From Ciona intestinalis (Eukaryota > Chordata > Ascidiacea > Phlebobranchia > Cionidae): DNA of 64,000 bases. Below the pieces are notes generated by a model. It was given only the letters and a program-made list of their open reading frames with translations, did no database searches and was not told the DNA's origin. The stretch lies in NCBI RefSeq assembly GCF_000224145.3, contig NW_004190428.2, forward strand, positions 62,001-126,000. Reading direction: 5' to 3'. Of the stretch, positions 46,701 through 53,589 are shown piece after piece. The translations under genes were made by a program, and so were the position numbers. The first letter of the stretch is position 1; every line of letters starts with the position of its first letter.

Positions 46701-49700
46701 GTTACGAGACACACACTGAATCGTAGCCACCACAGTGAGACTTGAACCTGGGAGCCTCCAGTTACGAGGCACACACTGAATCGTAGCCACCACAGTGAGC
46801 CTTGAACCTGGGAGCCTCCAGTTACGAGACACACACTGAATCGTAGCCACCAGTGAGCCTTGAACCTGGGAGCCTCCAGTTACGAGACACACATTGAATC
46901 GTAGCCACCACAGTGAGCCTTGAACCTGGGAGCTTCCAGTTACGAGGCACAAACTGAATCGTAGCCACCACAGTGAGCCTTGAACCTGGGAGTATCATTC
47001 AGTTACGATGTATTCCTACCTGTAAAATTTTCTGCACAAATGCAAATTGCTGTTCCATTCACAAAAGAACAGTTTCCACCATTTTTACACAATTCCTTTT
47101 CAGATTGTGAACATTCCAAAAACAAAGAAGTTTCACAACTTGAACCTGTCCAATTGCCAGTACAAACACATGTGAAAGAATCCTCATTGCTTGTACATGT
47201 ACCATTGTTTTGGCAGGGATTGGGATCACATAAGAAATCAACAGACTGCATGGAGTAGTCACAATATTTTCCACTGTATCCAGAATTACACTGGCAAGAG
47301 TATGTGTATGACTGTTTTATGCATTTTCCATTACCTGGAAAATATGGTTTGGTCAGTTATATATTTGTGGTTGGGAACTTGATTGACTTATCCATGGTTG
47401 CCACTCCCATGCCCACAGTCGAGTTGCTGAAGCTATTGCAGTGTGTGGATAAGCAGACATGACTTTTGGTTGGTTTGGTCATTTATATCCTCGTGGGTGG
47501 GAACTTGAGTGACTTATCCATGGTTGCCACTCCCATGCCCACAGTCGAGTTGCTGAAGCTATTGCAGTGTGTGGATAAGCAGACATGAATTTTGGTTGGT
47601 TTGGTCATTTATATCCTCATAGGTGGGAACTTGAGTGACTTATCCATGGTTGCCACTCCCATGCCCACAGTCGAGTTGCTAAAGCTATTGTAGTTTGTGG
47701 ATAAACAGGCATGACTTTTGGTTGGTTTGGTCATTTATATCCTCATGGGTGGAAACTTGAGTGACTTACCCATGGTTGCCACTCCAATGCTCACAGTCAA
47801 TAAAGCAGACAAGACTTTTAAAATATTCCACATAAAACAAGAATTATAAAAAACAAAACATTACCACAGCATTCCATATCATGTGTAAAACATTGAACAT
47901 TGAAGATGGTAATGTTGATCCTCAAACCTTCTAAACAATCTTCATTATTATCTGTGAATAAAAATACAACATGCTCACTGTCAAGTTATAACATGGGTGT
48001 CTTCTTATACACCAGACACACATGGTGTATTCGTACACCTCATGCTCACTGTCAAGTTATGACATGGGTGTCTTGTTATGCACCAGACACACATGGTGTA
48101 TTCATACACCTCATGCTCACTGTCAAGTTATAACATGGGTGTCTTCTTATACACCAGACACACATGGTGTATTCATACACCTCATGCTCACTCTCAAGTT
48201 ATAACATGGATGTCTTCTTATACACCAGACACACATGGTGTATTCATACACCTCATGCTCACTGTCGAGTTATAACATGGGTGTCTTCTTATACACCAGA
48301 CACACATGGTGTATTCATACACCTCATGCTTCCTGTCGAGTTATAACATGGGTGTCTTCTTATACACCAGACACACATGGTGTATTCATACACCTCATGC
48401 TCACTGTCAAGTTATAACATGGGTGTCTTCTTATACACCAGACACACATAGTGTATTCATACACCTCATGCTCACTGTCAAGTTATAACATGGGTGTCTT
48501 CTTATACACCAGACACACATGGCGTAGTCATACACCTCATGCTCACTGTCAGGTTATAACATGGGCATCTTCTTATACACCAGACACACATGGTGTATTC
48601 ATACACCTCATGCTCACTGTCGAGTTGTAACATGGGTGTCTTCTTATACACCAGACACACATAGTGTATTCATACACCTCATGCTCACTGTCAAGTTATA
48701 ACATGGGTGTCTTCTTATACACCAGACACACATGGTGTATTTATATAGTTAACTACAAACCATACCTTTATTAATAAATGAAAGCAAATAAATGCCTGGG
48801 TCAAATACTGAACCAACTCTGGAAGAAAAATTGATTTTTCCGATTCTGGTGGAATTTTCAAATTGACATTCCTCAAAATCGGTTTCATTTTGAAACCCAA
48901 CAAGTTGTCCATTTGCTAATTATTAAAAGAAATAATTTTGGAAAAATGTTAGAGAATGCTGGAAGCTCCCAGTGGGTGGAGTTAAGCTACAATTTTAAGC
49001 ATAGTGTGTTTTAACGACTGTTGTTTGCTGTTGATTTTCTTCTCTTCGTTGTTCTTTAAATTGCATGAACTTCGCTATAATTTTCAAAGCGAATTTTCAA
49101 AATAAATAAAATGATGTATTTGCGGATTACCTTTAAAACAAACCAAACTTAAACACTTTATTTATAGGTATATGTAACCTAATGTAAGCTAAACTTTAGT
49201 AGTTTAGCACTTTATATTAGGTTCATATGCATTACCATATATATGTAAACGTATGTTTAGAGTGAATTACCTGAATATTTTTCCAGATCAAAGATTATTG
49301 CATCATCAGTGGTGAGTGTAATAGGACACAACTGATTTGGAAAATCTGAAATGAAGTCGAATATTTTAAAAGTAAAATTTTGACACCACAGTGAGCCTTA
49401 AACCCGGGAGCCTCCAGTTACGAAGCACACACTGAATCGTAGCCACCATGGTGAGCCTTGAACCTGGGAGCCTCCAGTTACGAGGCACACACTGAATCGT
49501 AGCCACCACAGTAAGCCTTGAACCTGGGAGCCTCCAGTTACGAGGCACACACTGAATCGTAGCCACCACAGTGAGCCTTGAACCTGGGAGCCTCCAGTTA
49601 CGAGGCACACACTGAATCGTAGCCACCACAGTGAGCCTTGAACCTGGGAACCTCCAGTTACGAGGTACACACCGAATCGTAGCCACCACAGTGAGCCTTG

Positions 49701-50136
49701 AACCTGGTAGCCTCCAGTTACGAGGCACACACTGAATCGTAGCCACCACAGTGAGCCTTGAACCTGGGGCTGGGAGTCTCCAGTTACGAGACACACACTG
49801 AATCGTAGCCACCACAGTGAGCCTTGAGCCTGGGGGAGCCTCCAGTTACGAGGCACACAATAAATCGTAGCCACCACAATGAGCCTTGAACCTGGGAGCC
49901 TCCAGTTACAACATACACATTAATTAACACATACCTTCTTCATAACCGGATCCTTCGTCGTCTCTATCTCCATAACACTTAGAATATGTAACACATTTGT
50001 CATCGCTCATACGAAAAACGGTGGGCGCAAAATCACTTTTCAAACGGGTTTCAAAACTCGCGAACTTCGTACATGTTTCCCCAGTTGAAAATTCCCCGAA
50101 AGACAACACGAAATAAACGCAATATAAGAAAAACAT
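21011..50136 (-). CDS. EYS: Eyes shut homolog (EYS)-like secreted EGF/laminin-G protein, 3' end missing
   Basis: At least 37 exons with consistent phases run from an ATG at 50136 to a donor at 21010. Order: signal peptide, EYS-type N-terminal module, more than 30 EGF repeats (many with the Ca-binding NIDEC pattern), a ~2.3-kb exon of acidic seven-residue repeats, a LamG domain, two EGFs and a second LamG. I call it EYS rather than Crumbs because the first four exons track the human EYS N-terminus (GETC start, LCP, a GIY...F segment, [12 protein letters not shown]...YSC.C...SGKYC) and because both carry a long low-complexity region between the EGF cluster and the LamG domains (human sequence recalled, not aligned). 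EYS/spacemaker is secreted into the matrix around photoreceptors, where it binds glycans through LamG. No transmembrane or Crumbs tail is seen. More LamG/EGF exons are expected left of 21011, near the 500-N gap. Confidence 0.82.
21475..21990. mobile_element. SINE copies in both orientations (EYS intron)
   Basis: A minus-strand fragment near 21500-21660 and a plus-strand body and tail at about 21695-21960. Confidence 0.6.
22959..23218 (-). CDS. EYS: EYS exon with two EGF repeats between LamG domains
   Basis: 86 codons: [18 protein letters not shown] ... [12 protein letters not shown] and [12 protein letters not shown] ... [12 protein letters not shown]. Acceptor after TTTCAG, donor GTAAAA. 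Joins in phase to 23509-23713 upstream and 22625-22779 downstream. Confidence 0.85.
23509..25485 (-). CDS. EYS: EYS first laminin-G domain (four exons)
   Basis: Exons 25317-25485 (end of [12 protein letters not shown]...HC, then LamG start), 24428-24544 ([18 protein letters not shown]), 24011-24131 ([26 protein letters not shown]) and 23509-23713 ([20 protein letters not shown]). The pattern hydrophobic-x-F-x-G-L-L-x-Y/F ... F-x-G-C-I is diagnostic of LamG, the glycan-binding module. Phases join without loss. The last intron (23714-24010) is entirely 71-bp minisatellite, whose edge supplies the acceptor. Confidence 0.85.
23718..23992. repeat. 71-bp minisatellite filling an EYS intron
   Basis: Nearly four units. 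Together with about 20 bp at the donor side and a few at the acceptor it is the whole intron 23714-24010. Confidence 0.9.
24215..24420. repeat. 126-bp minisatellite, about 1.7 units, in EYS intron
   Basis: Unit with CTTATCCACACACTGCAATA, GACTGTGGGCATGGGAGTGG and GGATATAAATGACCAAACCA. It ends a few bases from the donor of exon 24428-24544. Confidence 0.85.
24735..25290. repeat. ~98-100-bp minisatellite in EYS intron
   Basis: Five to six units with CATATACAATGTTGGGGTAA and GTAGGACCTCACCCATATAG. It starts about 25 bp from the donor at 25316. Same family at 59505-60010, with fragments at 33415-33475 and 51470-51665. Confidence 0.9.
25786..28241 (-). CDS. EYS: EYS exon(s) with ~100 seven-residue SLEPDET repeats between two EGFs
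   Basis: From the acceptor at 28242 the frame codes an EGF half ([14 protein letters not shown], then CENGGSC...CVCPP), then passes without a stop into tandem repeats of Thr-Ser-Leu-Glu-Pro-Asp-Glu (21-bp unit) and returns to EGF sequence ([11 protein letters not shown]) before a donor at 25785. About 62 repeats lie right of the 50-N gap 26717-26766 and about 37 left of it, in the same nominal frame. The product is highly acidic, proline-rich and Cys-free, probably an extended Ser/Thr-bearing spacer. The frame join from the 31342-31449 exon is in phase. Around the gap, 26653-26716 is not repeat sequence, so a small intron or a misassembly sits there. The other frames and strand are also mostly open because of the unit composition. 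Confidence 0.85.
28252..28662. repeat. 71-bp minisatellite at the 3' end of EYS intron 26
   Basis: About 5.8 units up to a 50-N gap (28663-28712). The last unit runs into the acceptor of the SLEPDET exon. Confidence 0.92.
28713..29640. other. Interior of EYS intron 26, no gene seen
   Basis: Mostly unique AT-rich sequence. A ~45-bp motif (AGATTAGGCTGGTGGAAAGT) here on the minus strand also occurs at about 22470 and 57475. A 68-codon open frame at 29476-29682 is not part of EYS because flanking exons join in phase without it. Confidence 0.55.
29640..31335. repeat. Largest 71-bp minisatellite array, EYS intron 26
   Basis: About 24 units, starting six bases inside the donor of exon 31342-31449 (gene orientation). 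Some variant units (ATGATGTATTC, ACGCATGGTG) form local runs. Confidence 0.95.
31342..46406 (-). CDS. EYS: EYS EGF-repeat cluster (exons 6-26)
   Basis: Exons, 5' to 3': 46279-46406; 45708-45874; 45178-45296; partial ending 43731; 43328-43519; 42737-42883; 42037-42244; partial ending 41635; 41187-41378; 40681-40827; 39942-40149; 39426-39569; 38671-38838; 38118-38283; 37475-37629; 36900-37012; 36251-36434; 35675-35920; 34761-34951; 33981-34202; 33544-33663; 32796-32941; 32381-32505; 31924-32018; 31342-31449. Each carries one to two EGF units with six Cys. Ca-binding forms such as [15 protein letters not shown] and [15 protein letters not shown] are frequent, several with the C-x-N/D-x4-F/Y hydroxylation pattern. 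The exons between 39942 and 43731 exist twice. EGF domains are often split within the domain by phase-1 or phase-2 introns. Confidence 0.85.
32545..32800 (+). mobile_element. SINE copy in EYS intron
   Basis: Body ACCCAGTGGTCACTAATGGA to tail; truncated head next to a single 71-bp unit fragment. Confidence 0.65.
33120..33330 (-). mobile_element. SINE copy in EYS intron
   Basis: Inverted body and tRNA-like head (GTGTCTTGCCCAAGGACACA, AAGTGCTTAACCATTTAGG). Confidence 0.6.
33700..33975 (-). mobile_element. SINE copy in EYS intron
   Basis: Tail (CATACACCTCATGCTCGGTT), body and head (GCAGAGCCTCGGACCCATAA) inverted. It abuts the donor of exon 33981-34202. Confidence 0.6.
34206..34752. repeat. 60-bp minisatellite filling an EYS intron
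   Basis: About nine units of CGTAGCCACCACAGTGAGCC and TGAACCTGGGAGCCTCCAGT type. The repeat spans the whole 558-bp intron (34203-34760) except a few bases at each splice site. 60 is a multiple of three, so long open frames with a constant peptide repeat appear (FSVCLVTGG); they are intronic. The unit resembles an amplified piece of the SINE's tRNA-like head (GAGCCTTGAACC). Confidence 0.92.
36438..36893. repeat. 71-bp minisatellite filling EYS intron 17
   Basis: 6.4 units. The intron 36435-36899 begins GTAAGTACCTCATGCTCACT, so the repeat starts about five bases after the donor and ends about eight bases before the acceptor dinucleotide. Confidence 0.95.
37045..37440. repeat. 60-bp minisatellite filling EYS intron 16
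   Basis: About 6.5 units in the opposite orientation to 34206-34752, between exons 36900-37012 and 37475-37629. Confidence 0.92.
37660..38045. mobile_element. SINE copies in both orientations (EYS intron)
   Basis: Minus-strand tail, body and head at about 37665-37985, followed by a plus-strand body fragment to 38045. Confidence 0.6.
38398..38549. mobile_element. ~190-bp TIR MITE copy in EYS intron
   Basis: TAGGGTGGGGTAAGCTGTGA at the left, complement ending CCACCCTGCTATA at the right. An isolated right end of another copy lies at 38628-38657, next to the exon donor at 38670. Confidence 0.75.
39605..39735. repeat. 126-bp minisatellite, one unit, in EYS intron
   Basis: Single inverted unit starting about 35 bp upstream of exon 39426-39569. 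A remnant is at 41759-41835 in the duplicate block. Confidence 0.8.
39655..41656 (-). repeat. ~2-kb duplicated EGF-exon block, copy B
   Basis: Matches 41759-43756 in order through 126-bp repeat remnant, SINE pieces, exons (39942-40149, 40681-40827, 41187-41378, partial at 41635) and introns. Differences are scattered substitutions and small indels, e.g. exon residues ESFGEKF versus EGFGEEF and NLNQG versus NLNPG, roughly 1-2%. A 102-N gap separates the copies. Confidence 0.9.
41385..41545. repeat. Short tandem repeat in EYS intron
   Basis: Units of about 24 bp (AAACACTGTAAAATTAGAAC). The homologous array at 43525-43640 is one to two units shorter, a length polymorphism between the two blocks. 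Confidence 0.75.
41759..43756 (-). repeat. ~2-kb duplicated EGF-exon block, copy A
   Basis: Partner of 39655-41656. It carries an extra SINE-tail segment at about 42940-43040 that copy B lacks. Bounded on the right by an 821-N gap (43790-44610). Confidence 0.9.
43790..44610. other. Assembly gap (821 N)
   Basis: Cuts an EYS EGF exon whose 3' end is at 43731 (CTEINN, then CVCLDGFT). Splice phases on either side (phase 1 out of 45178) suggest the gap may also hold another EGF exon. Confidence 0.99.
44640..45000. mobile_element. Two SINE copies tail to tail (EYS intron)
   Basis: A plus-strand tail at 44650-44765 and a minus-strand tail, body and head at 44765-44995. Confidence 0.6.
46440..46998. 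repeat. 60-bp minisatellite filling EYS intron 5
   Basis: About nine units inside intron 46407-47019. It leaves about 20-35 bases at each end. Confidence 0.92.
47020..50136 (-). CDS. EYS: EYS exons 1-5: signal peptide and N-terminal module
   Basis: Exon 1, 49935-50136: signal peptide [19 protein letters not shown], then [10 protein letters not shown] and paired Cys. Exon 2, 49271-49345 ([18 protein letters not shown]). Exon 3, 48766-48915 ([18 protein letters not shown], then GIYLLSF). Exon 4, 47865-47951 ([20 protein letters not shown] across the junction). Exon 5, 47020-47334: about 2.5 EGF repeats beginning [11 protein letters not shown]. Splice phases 1-2-1 type joins all keep frame. Introns 1, 3 and 4 are filled by 60-, 71- and 126-bp minisatellites. 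The pre-EGF module is not an EGF and is the best evidence for EYS. Confidence 0.8.
47355..47810. repeat. 126-bp minisatellite in EYS intron 4
   Basis: 3.6 units inverted relative to 50346-51170. It starts about 20 bases from the exon acceptor at 47335. Confidence 0.9.
47964..48747. repeat. 71-bp minisatellite filling EYS intron 3
   Basis: Eleven units in the 814-bp intron 47952-48765. Confidence 0.95.
49382..49918. repeat. 60-bp minisatellite filling EYS intron 1
   Basis: Nearly nine units in intron 49346-49934. It starts about 16 bases from the donor of the signal-peptide exon. Confidence 0.92.
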
Positions 50137-50345
50137 TTGACAAAGTTTGGTACATTGTAATCGAAGACTAGTGACTGAAATTTAGCCGTAATTACTCGTT
50201 GTGCTACACTTAAAAGTTGTCAAGTGTCCTTCAGATTGCTTTTGTGTTTCGGGTCTTCATAATTTGGTATTTTCCCAACGAATATTATTTGTGGGACATG
50301 TTTATTGTTATATCAGATGTAACTCATTCATATTTTATGTTTTGG
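50137..50345 (-). promoter_or_regulatory. Likely EYS 5' flank
   Basis: About 200 bp between the EYS start codon and a 126-bp minisatellite. No TATA box or clear motif is recognised, so promoter status is inferred from position only. Confidence 0.3.
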
Positions 50346-51172
50346 TATGACTAAACCAACCAAAAGTCATGTCTGCTTATCCACACACTGCAATAGCTTC
50401 AGCAACTCAACTGTGGGCATGGGAGTGGCAATCATGGATAAGTCACTCAAGTTCCCACCCACGAGGATATAAATGACCAAACCAACCAAAAGTCATGTCT
50501 GCTTATCCACACACTGCAATAGCTTCAGCAACTCGACTGTGGGCATGGAAGTGGCAACCATGGATAAGTCACTCAAGTTCCCACCCACAAGGATATAAAT
50601 GACCAAACCAACCAAAAGTCATGTCTGCTTATCCACACACTGCAATAGTTTCAGCAACTCGACTGTGGGCATGGGAGTGGCAATCATGGATAAGTCACTC
50701 AAGTTCCCACCCACGAGGATATAAATGACCAAACCAACCAAAAGTCATGCCTGCTTATCCACACACTGCAATAGCTTCAGCAACTCGACTGTGGGCATGG
50801 AAGTGGCAACCATGGATAAGTCACTCAAGTTCCCACCCACGAGGATATAAATGACCAAACCAACCAAAAGTCATGCCTGCTTATCCACACACTGTAATAG
50901 CTTCAGCAACACGACTGTGGGCATGGAAGTGGCAACCATGGATAAGTCACTCAAGTTCCCACCCATGAGGATATAAATGACCAAACCAACCAAAAGTCAT
51001 GCCTGCTTATCCACACACTGTAATAGCTTCAGCAACACAACACGACTGTGGGCATGGAAGTGGCAACCATGGATAAGTCACTCAAGTTCCCACCCACAAG
51101 GATATAAATGACCAAACGAACCAAAAGTCATGTCTACTTATCCACACACTGCAATAGCTTCAGCAGATCAAC
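50346..51172. repeat. 126-bp minisatellite
   Basis: About 6.5 units with little divergence, between the EYS start and the TTLL exon. The final unit is cut about 40 bp before the TTLL acceptor. Confidence 0.93.
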
Positions 51173-51212
51173 CACAAGGAAATAAATTAATAGGATATAT
51201 ATTTTTTTTCAG

Positions 51213-51429
51213 AATACAGTTATTTCGAAATGCTGAAAAAATCCCGCCATGTGAACAGACCATAGTACAGGAATACTTGGACAAGCCATTGTTACTAGAC
51301 GGGTATAAGATTGACTTGAGATTGTATTGTCTTGTAACCCACTGTGACCCACTGCGTGCTTTCTTATATAAGGACGGGTTGGTCAGATTAAGTACGGAGA
51401 AGTATGTCAACCCAACCGAACAAAATATG
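51213..51429 (+). CDS. Isolated tubulin tyrosine ligase-like exon
   Basis: 217 bp between a good acceptor (polypyrimidine then CAG ending 51212) and donor GTAAGTAGG. The product contains TIVQEYLDKPLLLDGYKIDL, RLYCLVTHCDPLRAF and DGLVRLSTEKYVNP, the core ATP-grasp strands of TTLL enzymes, which add glutamate or other residues to tubulin tails on microtubules. GLVR-x-x-TEKY is closest to the TTLL6/7/13 type in memory. Neither the preceding exon (K-P-x-x-x-x-x-G-x-G-I) nor the next (H-L-T-N-Y) is visible on either side; the flanks are 126-bp repeats and a 50-N gap. It is open throughout, so either the rest lies in gaps or this is a stray exon of a gene elsewhere. Confidence 0.8.
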
Positions 51430-51715
51430 GTAAGTAGGTTTTATTTTAACCGGTGAGGTTCTACTGTGTAGCACACCATGGGAACTGAGATTTATGCCAG
51501 AGTTGCCCATTACCCCAACATTGTATATGCACATTCTATTCTATATGGGTGAGGTCCTACAGTATGGCATGTCATAGGACCTGGGATTTAGGCCNGGGGT
51601 TTGCGCATTACCTGACACACCAGGGTGCAACAACCCACTAGGGCAAAGCATGTAGGAACCTAGGANNNNNNNNNNNNNNNNNNNNNNNNNNNNNNNNNNN
51701 NNNNNNNNNNNNNNN

Positions 51716-52285
51716 ACTGTGGGCATGGGAGTGGCAACCATGGATAAGTCACTCAAGTTCCCACCCATGAAAATATAAATGACCAAACCAACCAAAAGTC
51801 ATGTCTGCTTATCCACACACTGCAATAGCTTCAGCAACTCGACTGTGGGCATGGAAGTGGCAACCATGGATAAGTCACTCAAGTTCCCACCCACGAGGAT
51901 ATAAATGACCAAACCAACCAAAAGTCATGTCTGCTTATCCACACACTGCAATAGCTTCAGCAAATCGACTGTGGGCATGGGAGTGGCAACCATGGATAAG
52001 TCACTCAAGTTCCCACCCACGAGGATATAAATGACCAAACCAACCAAAAGTCATGTCTGCTTATCCACACACTGCAATAGCTTCAGCAAATCAACTGTGG
52101 GCATGGGAGTGGCAACCATGGATAAGTCACTCAAGTTTCCACCCACGAGGATATAAATAACCAAACCAACCAAAAGTCATGTCTGCTTATCCACACACTA
52201 CAATAGCTTCAGCAAATCAACTGTGGGCATGGGAGTGGCAACCATGGATAAGTCACTCAAGTTCCCACCCATGAAAATACAAATA
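51716..52285. repeat. 126-bp minisatellite
   Basis: 4.5 units directly after the 50-N gap 51666-51715, same orientation as 50346-51172. The gap may hide more units. Confidence 0.93.
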
Positions 52286-52628
52286 AATCAACAGCAATTA
52301 CTTCGATATCACTTTACTGCTACAATGTTTGCTACATAAATATATTTCTAAATACACAGTGGAAAAAAAGGCACCAAACAAGTAACATGATTGTGTTTAG
52401 TGTGTTTTAGTTTGGGTCCGCGTGGATATTTCTTTGTTTGTATTTTAAGGAGCCTTTACACTACAGCGTAGCTCGCCTCGTTAAAAAATATCTGCTTATT
52501 TTCAAATAGTAAGCATATACAAAAACTTATATGATAACTGCTATGCTGTAAAAATACATGGTAATAATTTTGAAATCAGCATATTTTTAAATTTTTTCTT
52601 CAAATAAAATGGCCCTATAAATATAAAG

Positions 52629-52753
52629 NNNNNNNNNNNNNNNNNNNNNNNNNNNNNNNNNNNNNNNNNNNNNNNNNNNNNNNNNNNNNNNNNNNNNNNN
52701 NNNNNNNNNNNNNNNNNNNNNNNNNNNNNNNNNNNNNNNNNNNNNNNNNNNNN
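52629..52753. other. Assembly gap (125 N)
   Basis: Run of N on the 3' side of FAM20B. The missing C-terminal exon of that gene may be here. Confidence 0.99.
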
Positions 52754-53085
52754 GTGTCTGTTTCATACACCTCGTGCCTGCTTACAAGTTACCACGAATG
52801 TAACTTATTTATCCTCGCATGGCGGGCAATGACAGTCGTTATAACACGGGTGTTCTGTTTCATACACCTCGTGCCAGCTTACGAGTTACCATGTATGTAA
52901 CTTATTTATCCTCGCATGGCGGGCAACAACAGTCGTTATAACACGGGTGTTCTGTTTCATACATGCTAACTTATAATTTTCCACATTTAAATTTTTCAGT
53001 AATTTTTTTTGTATGGTTAAAAATTTAACAATAAATTAATAACTACTGGGTTGGAGCAATTACTGTCAAGTGTCTTGTCCAATTA
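52754..53085 (-). mobile_element. SINE tail units and body
   Basis: About two 98-bp tail units (CATACACCTCGTGCC, CTCGCATGGCGGG) and a degenerate body to 53085, then a single 71-bp unit fragment. Confidence 0.65.
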
Positions 53086-53264
53086 TAGTGAGCATGAGGT
53101 GTATGAATACACCATGAATGTTGTGCAACACCCGTGTATTAAACCCCTTGGTTTCCCACCCAAGGTTAAACATGATACTTACATACAACATTGTCTTAGT
53201 GGGGCAAGAATACTTGGCTCGTGGTGGGAGGGGTTTCCAAAACTGGAGACAAAATGAAATTATA

Positions 53265-53425
53265 ATCAAAATAAACAAACAAAGAAATATCCACACCCAA
53301 CGTTGTTCAGTGCAGGTCAGCGTAGATATTTCTTTGTTTGTTCTTTTAAGCGGCGTTTACACTACAGTGTAGCTCGCCTCGGTGTAAAAAGAACAAACAA
53401 AGAAAAATCTACACCCAGCGACAAC
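53265..53425. repeat. Foldback unit (120-bp family)
   Basis: ACAAACAAAGAAATATCCAC, GTAGATATTTCTTTGTTTGT and CTACAGTGTAGCTCGC as in 3780-4115. Confidence 0.8.
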
Positions 53426-53589
53426 ATAACTATTTAAAATTATTTAAATAAAAAAACAAGGAAACATTTTTACTTTAAGCAATAAATAGCTTTGATTTCT
53501 ACGTATACAAAAATTCTTCTTTTGAAAAATGAAAAAAAATAAATAAATAAAACAAAGAAATATATATAATATCTTTGGCTTAAAAAAAC

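Noticed and set aside
21011-50136. Calling the EGF/LamG gene Crumbs
   Set aside because: EGF and LamG order alone would allow it, but the N-terminal module and the long low-complexity region match EYS, and no transmembrane or ERLI-type tail is visible. It remains the main alternative.
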